In this document: positions 45,165-62,374 of the stretch, in pieces | Layout of the letters: each line of letters opens with the position of its first letter | Numbering within the stretch: the stretch's first letter is position 1 | Assembly: GCA_014773175.1 (NCBI GenBank) | Contig: VXCM01000993.1 | Location: forward strand, 1 to 64,000 | Direction of reading: 5' to 3' | DNA from: Lucifuga dentata | Taxonomy: Eukaryota > Chordata > Actinopteri > Ophidiiformes > Bythitidae | DNA length: 64,000 bases | Position numbers and translations under genes: made by a program | Notes under the pieces: model-generated | The model's input: only the letters and a program-made list of their open reading frames with translations | What the model was told of the DNA's origin: nothing | The model's database searches: none

Positions 45165-46081
45165 GAATAAAACCGACATATTCCGCTGATGTGCGAGCTG
45201 CCTCCTTGCAAGCAGCCATAATTGGGATTATTCAGGAATAATTCGCGTGATCCATCCGTGTTATTGTCATTTTTACCCAGTTTTGATCGTGATTTCGACA
45301 GCGCTGGCGATGTGAATTTGTCGTGACATCGCTGGATTTGTCCACAATGTATTTATCCTGTCATGGTGGCATTTATTGTGGACTATTAGGATGTAACCCA
45401 CCTTCGCTGGACAGCAAAACAAAGACTGCATATTACAGTTCAGGGTAAATACATCACATTTTGACTGGAAAATGGAAAATAGAAACGCATCGAGGCTGTC
45501 GTCTGCGTGGACTAATTGTTCTGGTGCCACTAGCCAATATAGCCTACATGCCAACACGATTCATTTAGGGGATGCGCGATCTTTTTTTTCCTCTCTGTCG
45601 TTTGTGGGTGGGTTGTTATAAGCATTGAAAATCTGACATCATTTGGATATATGAACAGAACAGGATATTTTTTGTTTGCGTCTGTTTCTGGATTATGGAA
45701 ATCCATCTTCGATGTGATGCAACATAAAATCTGTTTTGTCGGATGATATTCAGACAAAATGAACACATCCCTGTCTGTATGAAACTGGAAAGGGTGGCAG
45801 CGGCTATTTTTACATGCATCCTGGATTCTTTGATCAGCTGTTGATTATTAGATAGCCTTTGATGGGTTATGTTTATTATATGTGGCTCAATTCGATCTCC
45901 TTGCGATGGATTTATGCATAACAGGTGTCGTCTGAGCCTGGCAGAACAGCCAGAAGATGGGGCTTCGTTGTGTGTTTTTGCTCTCGATGTAACAAACGGG
46001 GAAACAAAGCGACTTGGATCTTTTTTTTTTTTTTTTTTTTTTCTTGTGAGAAAAACAGATGCAAAAATGAGGGGATGAAAG
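45165..46081 (+). other. gpr173: probable untranslated first exon of gpr173
   Basis: The left boundary is approximate. The exon ends at a donor, GATGAAAG|GTAGGTT, at 46081, which can join to the acceptor before 47033. Sequence composition is more balanced than the flanks and contains CpG. No long frame with motifs occurs, consistent with an untranslated exon of the SREB GPCR genes, whose coding region is in one exon. Confidence 0.4.
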
Positions 46082-47043
46082 GTAGGTTATCTCTTTCTCT
46101 CTCTCTCCTTCTCCTCCTCTATCTCTCTCTCTCTCACACACACACAAACATGCACACACACACTGGAGGTGATTGTGACACCTGTTCAGCTGTTTTTCAC
46201 TTTAGTCTATATGGTTCAGGCCTAGCAGCTGTACCATCAGGTGAAATGTCTTTTGCTAAGGTGGCAGAAGGCTGTTATAAGTGGTAATAAAAGCCTACAT
46301 ATACACCAAATCATACTGTGTTTCATGGCCTACATAGACAAGGCCCACCCAGACAAGCACAGTTATGTCTTATCCTTACCTTGTCTCTATGAAGGGGGTT
46401 TATGGGAGGCTGCATCTTAGACTGTATTTTAATATTTTTCATTGTCTCTTAGCTTAAACACACCAAGGATAATATTAATCAGATTATAAAATTCCTTTGT
46501 CCTAACACATTTACATGTAGGCCTACAGTGAAGCCAAATGGCGGCCTGTCTGGCATTGTATTCACATATTTATTATACTGTGAATCAGATTGTACCTGCC
46601 TCTTTCATATACACACACACATTCACAGAGCTGCAGAGACAAAGCATAAAATGTTCTTTGCTCATTTACAACCCCTCTGTTTGTTGGACATGACCACTGC
46701 TGGTTGTACTGTGTCTGCTCCATCCCCCTGTACACCCCCATGCATTCACTCAAACACCCACACTTGCACAAAGTATGTGGTATGTGAGCTGTTGTATCTT
46801 AGCAACGGGCAAGGTAATTACTGAGAGAGCCAAGGAGCTGGCATGCTGTTGAGCTGCTGATCTGATCCCAGCCTTAGAGAAACAGGAAGGCAGAGATTTT
46901 CATAGTGTTGCCCAACACATCACTTCCACAGCCGTCCATCTTTCACCCCCAAGTTGTGTTGCTGTATAGTGGACTGACACTGAACAAACATGTCAGACAT
47001 TTTGTTCTTCACGTTTTTGTCTGTGTTCACAGGTTGTGGACGG

Positions 47044-47088
47044 ATGAGCCTGTCATGTAGAATAGATCCTCACGTCCTCTTCCTGTAA
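47044..47088 (+). CDS. short upstream ORF in the gpr173 leader
   Basis: An ATG 11 bases into exon 2 opens a 14-codon frame ending in TAA, 91 bases before the receptor start. Its context (cgg ATG a) is moderate. Such uORFs often reduce translation of the main frame; this is inferred only from position. Confidence 0.35.
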   Translation: MSLSCRIDPHVLFL

Positions 47089-47179
47089 AGAAGACAGAGC
47101 CGTGGGAGACGACGGCTGTAGGAGGATCAGTGGTGTTTTTAAAGGGCCCCAACTGCAGGCTCTTGTGGAAGGCGATAGA

Positions 47180-48385
47180 ATGACTAACCAGACCTTTGCA
47201 ATCGATGGCCCTGGCAGTTTGCTGGCTGTGCTCGCTTCACAGAGTGGACTAGCAAGAGGCGGCGGCAGCAGCAGCAGCGACAGCAGCAGTAACAGCGGAG
47301 GAATCTCTGCCACAGATGTGTCTGCCTACTTTAAGCTGGTCTTCTTGGGTTTGATCATCTGTGTCAGCCTTGCAGGCAACCTCCTGGTCTCTCTACTGGT
47401 CCTGCGAGACAGGACACTCCACAAGGCCCCCTATTTCTTCCTCCTGGACATGTGCCTGGCTGACGCAGTTCGCTCTGCTGCCTGCTTCCCCTTTGTCCTG
47501 GTGTCTGTCCACAACAGCTCAGCTTGGACTTACAGTGAACTAAGTTGTAAAGTTGTGGCTTTCATGGCTGTGCTCTTTTGTTTTCATGCTGCCTTCATGC
47601 TGTTTTGTGTAGCTGTTACACGCTATCTGGCCATTGCCCACCACCGATTCTACGCCAAGCGCATGACCATCTGGACCTGCGCTGCCATTATTTGCATGGT
47701 GTGGACTCTGGCCGTTGCCATGGCATTCCCACCTGTCTTTGATGTGGGGACCTACAAGTTCATCCCTGATGAGGATCAGTGCATTTTTGAACACCGCTAC
47801 CTGAAGAACAACGACACCCTGGGCTTCATGCTCATGCTAGCTGTGGTGGTCCTTGCTACCCATGGTTTCTATGCCAAGCTGCTGTTGTTTGAGTACCGGC
47901 ACCGCAAGATGAAACCTGTCCAGTTAGTGCCAGCTATCAGCCAGAACTGGACCTTCCATGGTCCTGGAGCCACAGGTCAAGCTGCAGCTAACTGGATTGC
48001 AGGGTTTGGTCGTGGTCCCATGCCACCGACTCTGTTGGGCATCAGGCAAAATTTACACAACCAACACCGGCGGCTGCTGGGGATGGAAGAGGTGAGGTCA
48101 GAGAGGAGGCTGGGCAGGATGTTCTACACCATCACTCTGCTGTTCCTGGTCCTCTGGGCTCCTTACATTGTGGCCTGCTTCTGGAGGGTGTTTGTCAAGT
48201 CCTGTGACATCCCTCACAGGTATCTTTCCATCACGGTGTGGATGAGCTTTGCCCAGGCTGGAGTCAACCCCATCTTCTGTCTCTTGCTGAATGAGGACCT
48301 GAGGAAAGTGCTGAGAGCTCACCTGCCCACCTACTGGAGGACTAAACAACACCTGCCCCAGGATGAGGCCTACTGCATTATGTGA
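47180..48385 (+). CDS. gpr173: orphan class A GPCR 173 (SREB3)
   Basis: Member of the SREB family (GPR27, GPR85, GPR173), highly conserved receptors of brain and gonad. One uninterrupted coding exon of 401 residues (human 373); acceptor CACAG precedes 47033. The first true ATG is 47180 (MTNQTF); upstream in-frame codons lack an ATG. Visible: N-glycosylation site at N3; Gly/Ser-rich N-terminal insert (about 26-42); TM1 from about residue 52 with GNLLVSLLVL; CLADAVRSA in TM2; TRY replacing DRY after TM3 (VAVTRYLAIAHHRFYAKRM); long invariant third loop with YRHRKMKP, QNWTFHGPGATGQAAANW and GPMPPTLLGIRQN; WAPY in TM6; NPIFC in place of NPxxY; C-terminus EAYCIM. The loop is nearly identical to human GPR173. 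Teleosts have two GPR173 copies; which one this is cannot be told here. Confidence 0.96.
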   Translation: MTNQTFAIDGPGSLLAVLASQSGLARGGGSSSSDSSSNSGGISATDVSAYFKLVFLGLIICVSLAGNLLVSLLVLRDRTLHKAPYFFLLDMCLADAVRSAACFPFVLVSVHNSSAWTYSELSCKVVAFMAVLFCFHAAFMLFCVAVTRYLAIAHHRFYAKRMTIWTCAAIICMVWTLAVAMAFPPVFDVGTYKFIPDEDQCIFEHRYLKNNDTLGFMLMLAVVVLATHGFYAKLLLFEYRHRKMKPVQLVPAISQNWTFHGPGATGQAAANWIAGFGRGPMPPTLLGIRQNLHNQHRRLLGMEEVRSERRLGRMFYTITLLFLVLWAPYIVACFWRVFVKSCDIPHRYLSITVWMSFAQAGVNPIFCLLLNEDLRKVLRAHLPTYWRTKQHLPQDEAYCIM

Positions 48386-50180
48386 TCACATGTGTGCTGG
48401 CTCAATGTGTGGTAACACAGGAATGTTTCAGGTTCTAAGGGGACATTTGAAGATTACAACTGATGTAATGCACCTTGGTTAACTGTCGGTATCTGTTTTG
48501 TTGTTTTGCACAACAAACTTTAAGTTTGCCATTAAATGCAGGCACAATGCCAATTTGTTAAGAATGTTGATATTTAAATAAAATGCTTGCCAGATTGCCC
48601 TCAGGTGAAAAGGTTTGAACAGGGCAATAAAATGTCCTGGTAACACTGTAATGGATTGTGTATCTGATAATGTACTGTATGGTTAATATGTAGGAAAGAT
48701 CACAACAATCATCAATCCAACTGCATATGACAGATGCCATTTTAAAATAATGTTGCCTTATTTGAGAGGGACACACCCCAGAGCTTTCAACTGAGAATTT
48801 GTTTGTCAGATGAGGCACAAAACAGATAAAAAGAGGGTTGAAACCCTTAAAGAAATGTACTGTGGACTCTTGATAGATAATGTTGTTAATGACTTTGAAA
48901 CGTATCAAGGAACTCAAAGGGTCTGAATGGATCATTAGACCACCTTGGACACCTTTTCATGTAATTCACTGGAGACTGCAAAATATCAAATTGACACAAT
49001 TCCCTTGGATACATTTAAATAGCTGTCGTGAACCCAAGCCCCTAACATGCTTGATTTTTTTGGACTTGATTTTTAGGGCGTCAGGTTTATTTGTATCATA
49101 AAAATTGCCTGTTTTCCTTTATTTGTAAAAAAAAAAAAAAAAANAAAAAAAAAAAACAAAACAAAACAAACAAAAAAAAATACATGTTAAGCAGATGACA
49201 CTATTTTGAAATATGACTTGATTTCATATTGTATAGACTGTACAGGAATATATATATTCCTGCTTGTGTGTTTTTATATAGCATTTGTGTGTATGTGTGT
49301 GAGAGGTGGGGGAGGGATAGGGAGGGAAAGAGAGAAATAATGATAGAACAGGTTCCAGTAATAGTGATCCAATATGAAAGAAACCTCATTTTGTAATCTC
49401 AGAATCATGCAAAATAGAGCAGTCATCATATGGAAGTTTATTCTTTAGAAGGATTATGATAATGTGGTATGATTGTAATGCCAATGTACAAGCAAACATG
49501 ATAGTCAGATGGATAATGAATAAGGGGACAGAATAATTAGAAAACATTATTTGTGTATTGCAAGCATAGGCTGTGAGATTTAATGACTTGAATGATGATG
49601 TTATTTGCAAATGAGGATCTTGAGAATGCTTTTAAAGAATTGTTATGGTCTCATAAGAATACATAACATTTAAGAAATGAAGTGTCTCTTACTCTGAAGA
49701 AAACTTGAATGTTACCAGCCCCCCTTACATTTCCCTCCAACATAAACGTCACCGTTTTAGTGTCTGGATCACAGGACTTTCAAAATGTGATTTTGGGGTG
49801 GAAATAACCCAAAGGATTTTAGATGTATGCAGACAGGTTTAGGCTACATCAAGTTGGCTGTCCAAATTAAGATTTATGTAATGAAAATGTCTGACCTATG
49901 TTAGGCATAGATATACGCATATTTGTGCAGTGGTTTTTCTAAATGTGGAAACTTGCACAGCATACTGTATTAGCATGCATTCCACTGCATTTCATAGTTT
50001 CAAGACTGAGGATTACAGCTTGTACAGATGTTGATATGGACAGACGAAGTGAAAAGTGAAATGAAGTCCATAATTTTTATGTTTGGCATTCTTTTGCGAG
50101 ATGATATTCTGTAACTGTACAGTTTAACTGAGGTGGTTCTTTTGCCCACTCATCAATAAAGACTCTACTTTTGATGCATC
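48386..50180 (+). other. gpr173: gpr173 3' untranslated region
   Basis: About 1.8 kb of non-coding sequence follows the stop, ending at AATAAA at 50155-50160. It includes an A-rich run with an N (49128-49180). SREB transcripts generally have long 3' ends. Confidence 0.55.
50155..50160 (+). terminator. poly(A) signal of gpr173
   Basis: AATAAA within catcaataaagac, followed by a T/GT-rich stretch (tttgattttgacctgtctgg). Confidence 0.6.
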
Positions 50181-52490
50181 TTTGATTTTGACCTGTCTGG
50201 GCTTTGAAACCGATAGAGGAAATAGATCATCAATAGCAAAAATGAAATCTTATAAGCACACATTGAGGGGAAAATAAAATAATGCAATAAATAATTAAAA
50301 AATGTGGTTAGATCCATCAGGTATGGTGTTTATAGATCTTAAAATATAAAGCAAAAACAAATACAAAGCAAGATCTTCAAAACTTGTTATAAAGCAGAAC
50401 AAATAAGGATGACAAAGCGTAACAGGAATATAGAAATAGACATATTTTACAGCAGAACCTTAGTGGAGGTTTTTTTTTCATCTCTATAGAAACTGACCAA
50501 TCCCAGAAAATAACAAAATTAATTCACAAAATACAGTCGATGATAAAACAAATAAAAATAACTGATACTCTGTAGACTTTCCGAATAGCAGGTGTGGAAT
50601 CTTTTGTGGGTTTAAGAGAGGATCCAATCACTCAAAAAAGCCCAGAAAAACAATTCCCCCCCCCCCAAAAAAAAAGAGGGTTTAAGCTCACATGTTTATC
50701 CTGAGATATCTGAGATTCCACACTTTGGCAGATCCTTATCTAAATCTGAAAAAAAGTAAACATTTTCAGGCTTGTGGATTTTGAGCATCTTGCAGTTACA
50801 TTAGGATAAAGGATCAAAAAGTAATATAAAGCACATAAATAAAACACTTTGTTGGATCTCTCTCTCCATATTGTATCGGCTTCTCACTAGTGGGGAACAA
50901 ATGACAGATTCCAATTACACACAAACCATGACAATCCTATTCTAAATTATTGTGCTGACATTCAACACAAAATGGGAGGGTTGGGTTGGGGGATGGAGAA
51001 AGAAAGTTTTCAATTTTAATTAGAGCCTGATTGAAATCCAGCCATCATTTGATTGTGTATTCTGTGATAAATAATTGGCCTGTACGTTGAATTTCAATGA
51101 GAGATAATTTCAATTGTCTGCATTTGCACGTTCAGACTGTGGCTGATGAAGGATGTGGGTGTTTCCACAGTGAGCGGCATCAACCGTGTGAACAAACTCT
51201 ACATTTTGCAGGTTGAACAGGTTGTTTCTGTTTCTTATTTTCTTCATAGTTCCAAGATACACCATAACAAAAGCTGTCTTACTCATTTGTGCAAATTTAT
51301 CACCCACTGCATGTTCTGATGATGCAAAGATCATCAGATCATCAATGTGCAGATTCACTCATTTGAAAGCACGCACATAGAAACAGTTGTTGCTCCCTTT
51401 CTTTTATCAGCACCTGTCCTGCCCGTTTCAGACAAAGCCCTGGTCTGACCATCAGGACAGCAAGCATTTACTGTTCGCTCAAACCCAGTCACAACTGAAA
51501 TGCTACAATATTCTCACCAAGTGGAGAAAACACTGAAAATATTGCATCTATGCATAAATTGTCTTCAAAGAGTAAAATTAGAGTCCAGCATTTATGATCT
51601 TCACTTTTATTCCAATTTTGTTCATAGATTTTTCTCTCCTTCAGTGCAAATGTAGCGTGCATGTGTCACCTCTACAGGTTAAGCTTCATATTAATTTCTT
51701 CTACATCTGTATAAGCCTGTATAATGCATGATTGTGATCTATGCAGGTTTTCTATATTTTGCACTATACCTGTAACAGTGTATTTTACACACTTTAGTTT
51801 GTAGTTGATGTAGGTACAAGCCCTTGTCTATGTCTTCAAGGTCTACATGAGTAAAATCGTACTACACTGTAGATTTCACCACATAATATCAGCCATATCT
51901 GATACCCAGTTTTTTATCCATATTTTGTGGAGAGAAAAAAATCAACAGCATTTACAGCAGTTTATTCACTATGTGCAATAAATAAATTATATCAATCTGC
52001 AGCCAGCATTAGCTCAATAACACGCACAATACAAACACGCTTAAGCACACACTTGATTTGCTTTTGTGATTATCAATTTATGCCTACTAAATGTTCAATG
52101 TACCACATGCACATCATAATACACCAAACTAAAACTGGAATGCTTTTCTAAAATTGCAAACAGACGAAACTGAATCAAAACAAGGCGGCTTAGTACACTT
52201 GATTACACTGCCAGAAATAAACTAGTGAACTAGATCTATGCCAGAGGGACTGTCGGTGTGTTATGATACAGTGTGTTGAAACTGCGAGACTGTGGTTTAA
52301 TCGGTTCACATGAACATGATTTCAGTCAGAGGTAAGCCATGACACATGCATGGGTGGGTGTAGTGCTCTGTGTGGTGTCAAAAAGCAATTTGTTGACTGC
52401 AGTTTTCAGAGCACTATCCCCTCCCACCTAAAGACGATGACACGACATGGTGTGTTATCTCATTGCACTTGATTATCATTATATTAAATC
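50181..52490. other. spacer between convergent gpr173 and wdr13
   Basis: AT-rich, with a C-run followed by A-run at 50658-50677. No exon chain or recognised repeat. The right end contains a minus-strand ATTAAA (plus-strand tttaat at 52491-52496), about 100 bases after the wdr13 stop, a plausible wdr13 poly(A) signal. Confidence 0.45.
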
Positions 52491-52594
52491 TTTAATTTTT
52501 TGCTTGTTACATTCAAATAAAAATCTACAGACTTAGAAATGGACGGTTAACAATTTGCAGGTTTTCTGCACAGGAGTGTTTTATCGGTGGTCAG

Positions 52595-57836
<5,242 letters not shown>

Positions 57837-58321
57837 TCCACAAACACTCTGGGTAGAGAGGAAGCCACTACCAGGCAGATTCCTGTCAACAATGTAAACA
57901 ATGCCTCATATTTTTATAAAGCTTGCTGCATTCACATAACCTGAACCCCNCCCCAGCACAAAGAATGACGCAGAATCTGACAGGGGAAAGATCCAACTAC
58001 GGATTCATCAGAGTTAATCTGGAAATATATGTCCAGGTGTGAACTGAAATGATCAACAGGGATTACAGCGCTAATAATTTAATGGCTAGCTGGTAGCAGC
58101 AGTAGGCGAGCCCACCAAGCTAGCAGCTAACTAGCTACGCTAGCAATTAGCAAGTCAACCACAACATTACCCGCAACGTCTTTGCATAAACAGCTACTTT
58201 CAACACATTTTTCAATGTCAACAGATGTACTGTCAGTTAGCCATTTTAGCAAATGTCAAAGAACATTTTTTGCGATAGCACAGCACAGAAACACTGAGAA
58301 ATGCATTTGTAAATGGCTCAC

Positions 58322-58420
58322 CTTCCTTAGCTTTTCGCCATCGCTGGGTCTGTCACGTCACGTGACTCAGCGAAACCCTGCCCACTGCTGTTACTGATTG
58401 CCATGAATCTGGATGATGTT
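58322..58420 (-). promoter_or_regulatory. wdr13: wdr13 untranslated exon 1 and promoter with CLEAR-type E-box
   Basis: A minus-strand donor GAAG|GTGAGC ends at 58322. Immediately upstream is the perfect palindrome GTCACGTGAC (58357-58366), the full CLEAR/USF/TFE-type E-box, overlapped by a second CACGT on its left. A CpG-containing context and lack of TATA fit a housekeeping promoter. Factor binding is inferred from sequence only. Confidence 0.55.
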
Positions 58421-59984
58421 CTCAGTAAGCAATAAAACATAATTCGATATAATTACCTGTGATATGAAAGAAACCATTGTTGTTTCCCAAAAGGGCACAA
58501 CTTCATTGTAACGTCTTAACGTCTCGGTTTGGGGTCCCACAGGGAATTAAAATTTTTAATAACAAGACCACACATAAATGAATATAAATAAATATGTAAC
58601 CAAATAAATATTTAAAATTAAATAATAAAGTAGTGCAAAATAACAAGAGCTAAATTATTAAATTGAAGACAGAATGCGCAGTATACAGCTCTTTTCTTTT
58701 CTCTGCTACAGATACTGCACAGCTGATGCACTTATATCACAAGCAAACCTTTTTGTTTAAAATTCCAAATCATCTGAAGTGCAGGCACAGGCATACATTC
58801 AGAAATAAATGCTGAGAAGCTGTATACTTTCAAGTAAATAATTTTTAGATGTTGTTTTACTTGCTAGACCATTAAAGTTTGTTTTTGAATAGCTAAATTA
58901 AGACCTAGGGGCCCCTGCTAGTTGTGGGGTCATAAGCAGTCACTTATGTTGCTTAATATGCAGGGCTGGCATCATATCCTGGTGTGATGAAAGGTAAATC
59001 ATCTTCTAAATCAGCTTTCAAAGCTCAAGATTGAATTATTCAGTTTAAGATCCTCCATACCATCCCTCATACACACAAGCACAAGCTCACAGAATTCTAC
59101 TCCATAAAATTATGCAGTGCAATGCATGTCTGGCCCCACCCTGGAGCCTTTAGGGACCAGCAGGTGCCTCAGAGAAGGTTCCATGACTCCCTGAGAGGCA
59201 AAATAATCATTTTGAGTTAATAGTACCACCATACCACCAATATTTTACAAGTACAAACAGTGAAGAATACATACAATAACTAATTAGGGCTTTTTTTAAC
59301 ACTCTGCTGTAAATCTCCACTGCAGAGCAGTAAATTCTGAAGACTAATTCTGTATTAAAAATCATATCTAATAATAAAATCTGAGTAAGAGTTCCTGTGG
59401 ACAAAATTCAATCAAATTGAAGCAGCATTTATTTGGTTGATCATTATGAAAAAGTACTACCTAGTTAATTATTGTTGTTATAGCCCCTGCTTTTAACCTT
59501 CATTACAGTGCAGTTAATAAAGAAGGTATTTCTGAATAAACTCATCTAATAACAAGAATTACCGTGAACAAAATCAAATCAAAATGAGGTTCGATGTTTA
59601 AATGGCTTATCAACACAAAGAAGTGTAGCCCATGACCTAGTTGATGATGTTTTAAAACAAAATACACTATCACCTAATGTTAAGCCTGTAACATGATGAA
59701 AATTCTTTCTTGTCCCAGATAGGTGCATGCACACAGTTCCATTGGCTTCACAATGGTGGTATTACAAGGTCAGCTCTGAGGTTTCGCCTGGCTCAGCAAA
59801 GACCTGTACAGCTGTGGGGCACGATGCTCAGCTGACAGGGCTCTTTGCTTGTTTGTAGTGCTCTTTCTCGAAGGGGCCCCAGTGAGAGAACCATTCACAA
59901 GCACTGAGCATAAATGAGCGAGTTGAACACCATATTAAGCACTGCATTTTCCAAAAACACCACTGACTCTGGAGCACAGCCAAA
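58421..59984. other. spacer between wdr13 and the small lysine-rich gene
   Basis: AT-rich sequence without exons or clear repeats. The promoter and leader of the plus-strand small gene must lie in the last few hundred bases. A transcript start cannot be placed from sequence alone. Confidence 0.4.
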
Positions 59985-60609
59985 ATGCCCGGAACAAAAG
60001 GTAGGTGGAATAAAAAATAATTCCTGAAAAATATTTAGTTTAATTGAACTGGATGCCACCTGTATCATATTTAATTTTGGGTAATTAACTTGGAAAAATA
60101 CTGTTTTTTCTAAAAATTTAACATTGGTGTGATTTTTTCAGGTAATAAGTCGGACAAGAAGTCAACTACCAAGGTATGAAAATAATTACTATACTGTTCC
60201 CAAAGTCATAATCTGCTTCTGTCAATCCATTTATTTCATTTTTCTATTTGCTGATATTTTCTTTCATTTTATAGCAACCTCAGAGTCCTAAGGAGCAGCC
60301 GAAGAAAGGTGATCAGAAAGGAGATGATAACAAGAAGCAAGGAGGTAAACATTTAAAATGAACTATCAAGACCTTTTGTGAGAATGTTTTCTAACCTGAC
60401 TAAACAAATCTGTCTGCAGAATATATGATATTGCAGTAAAACTCAACTACAGTTTATGGAGAATTGATATACTGTATATGTGTAGTTCTGGGAGCTCTGT
60501 GAATTCTCAGCCAGCAGCAGAATGTGGAAATGAGGTGCTGTGTCCCCAGTGAAGCTATCTGTCTGTGTTCAATCCCCTCGCAGGACAGCCGAAGGGAGAG
60601 AAGCAATAA
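59985..60609 (+). CDS. unrecognised 47-residue lysine-rich protein, four small exons
   Basis: Four exons (59985-60000, 60142-60173, 60275-60344, 60584-60609) join with matching phases (1, 0, 1) to an open frame of 48 codons. Acceptors (gattttttcag, catttttatag, cccctcgcag) and donors (gtaggt, gtatga, gtaaac) are canonical. The protein starts MPGTKGNKSDKKSTTK and ends QPKGEKQ; 13 of 47 residues are Lys, with Gln, Gly, Pro and Asp making most of the rest, and no hydrophobic segment, so it is predicted disordered and basic. A poly(A) signal follows at 61038. The MPxxK start and composition recall HMGN proteins, but the nucleosome-binding RRSARLSA core is absent. No function is assigned. The gene lies between wdr13 and porcn. 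Confidence 0.6.
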
Positions 60610-61037
60610 CTTCCAGGCATTTGTGAAGATGGCGTTGGAGACACTGCTGGGGTCCTGCCGTCGTAAGCATGGGGGTCCTCGGGGCAGGCATAGCTGAGTG
60701 CACCTCCCCTCCCCCTCCTCACTTTCCCCGAGTCTGCAGAGAGGGCTGTTGTGTGGCCTTCCAATACTGCTGCTCACATCTGCTCACCTCTCACAGAAGC
60801 AGAAAGCGAACGTAATCTCCATCCATCACCATCTGTTGTTCAACCTCTGTTCCTGTCTGCTTCCTTCACTGTCTGCTCTGGCTTACTGGATGCTCAGAAA
60901 TGGACACCAGGCCAGACCAGACCGATGCTTTGAGCAAAAGAACTGAAGTCATGTCACCTTTGTACAATCCACTTTCCACTCCATATCATGATAGACTGTT
61001 TAACAGCCAATACATTCTTCTTGTAAATAATTATTCC

Positions 61038-61043
61038 AATAAA
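61038..61043 (+). terminator. poly(A) signal after the small lysine-rich gene
   Basis: AATAAA within attccaataaacag, about 430 bases after the proposed stop. Its presence on the same strand, in a short spacer before a convergent gene, supports the small gene being transcribed. Confidence 0.5.
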
Positions 61044-61599
61044 CAGCTATTTCTTACAGCAGTCCAGTGTATATTTGACTTGTACTTTATAGATTTCCCA
61101 TCCTCCACCGCCAGCCGATTTGGCTTATTTTGTTCCCCCACTTACAATTAAAGAAAGGCTGCAATCCAGGTTTCATGTAAAATTTTATAAAAATATCACA
61201 GGTGTTTCAGTGTTCTTACAGTTACATTTGCTGAAAGTAAATATGGTTCAAGTATTTAAATTTGTTTGGAGATCATCTGGTATTAGGTGTGTGGAGAGAC
61301 AGCACTTGTTCTGGATGAGACAACATTCATGCAGTAATCTACAACACTACATCTGAACCATAACCAAGAAGCAAGTGCTTTGCACGTCTGGAGATGTTTC
61401 AGATTTATCAAAGACATACATCATCTAATTAAATGCATCAATGTAATACAATAATAATAAGAAAATTACAATCCTGGGTTCTTACTTAAGTATAAATATT
61501 TAATATCACGTATAACTGCACCTTGAAATCTGAAATTGGAAGTTCCGTTTAAACATTTTGCTCCACAGCAACAAATGTGAAATACCCTGATTATAAACT

Positions 61600-61605
61600 T
61601 TTATT
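61600..61605 (-). terminator. candidate poly(A) signal of porcn
   Basis: TTTATT on the plus strand, i.e. AATAAA on the minus strand, about 770 bases downstream of the porcn stop. Other minus-strand signals may exist; this is the clearest one I saw. Confidence 0.3.
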
Positions 61606-62374
61606 TTCAATAATGAAGCATGAATTAATGTTTCAACTGTTCACAAATACCAATAGTACCTTCTCTAAGCAAAGGCAAAAGTTTTTCATATTAAAGGAAA
61701 ACAACACAAAATACAAACACCATTAGGAAATTCCATCACAAAGGTTAATTCATTGATTTACTGATTCAGTTTCTTTATCTAAAATACATAAAAGGGAAAA
61801 TTCATTATACCAATAATCTGTGCTCTTTTCATTCAAAAGTAAACTCTTTGTTCCCTTACACATGCTCAAGAGAGAAGTTGTGTTAAACCTAAAAATGCAA
61901 AACAATTGGGATGAAGGAAAACTTCACCCGGAGGACACCTTCCACAGTTGTCTCTGAAACCTAGATAACAGGATCTATGATGTTTCCATAGAAAGGAGCA
62001 GCCCATCACCACCATGCTGATAAGTATTGATTGTGACTCACAGTGAGACATCAGCAACTGCTGTCACAACATGAGTGCCTGACAACTGCGGCTTCAGATA
62101 AAAAGGATGTGATATGGAGGGAAAGGGTGGGGGGATGGGGGTGGGGGTGGTATCATTTCAGGAATACCAAAACTAGTCCCCAGCAGGTTTTCATACAGAT
62201 TACCCAGCCAACAGGCAGCAACCTGAGCGCTGCATGTTGGTTTAACGTATACAAGGTGACTCTATTGTCTTCGGTCTGTTGCATGATAAAGTCACAGTGC
62301 AGAAGTAGAGAACCAGCCTTACATCTCTCATTATTGCTTCCTTCATCTTCCTCTTTTTTCTCTGTCTCTTATTA

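Noticed and set aside
59985..60609. HMGN family assignment for the small lysine-rich gene
   Set aside because: Composition and start are similar, but the nucleosome-binding core is absent and the exon layout differs.
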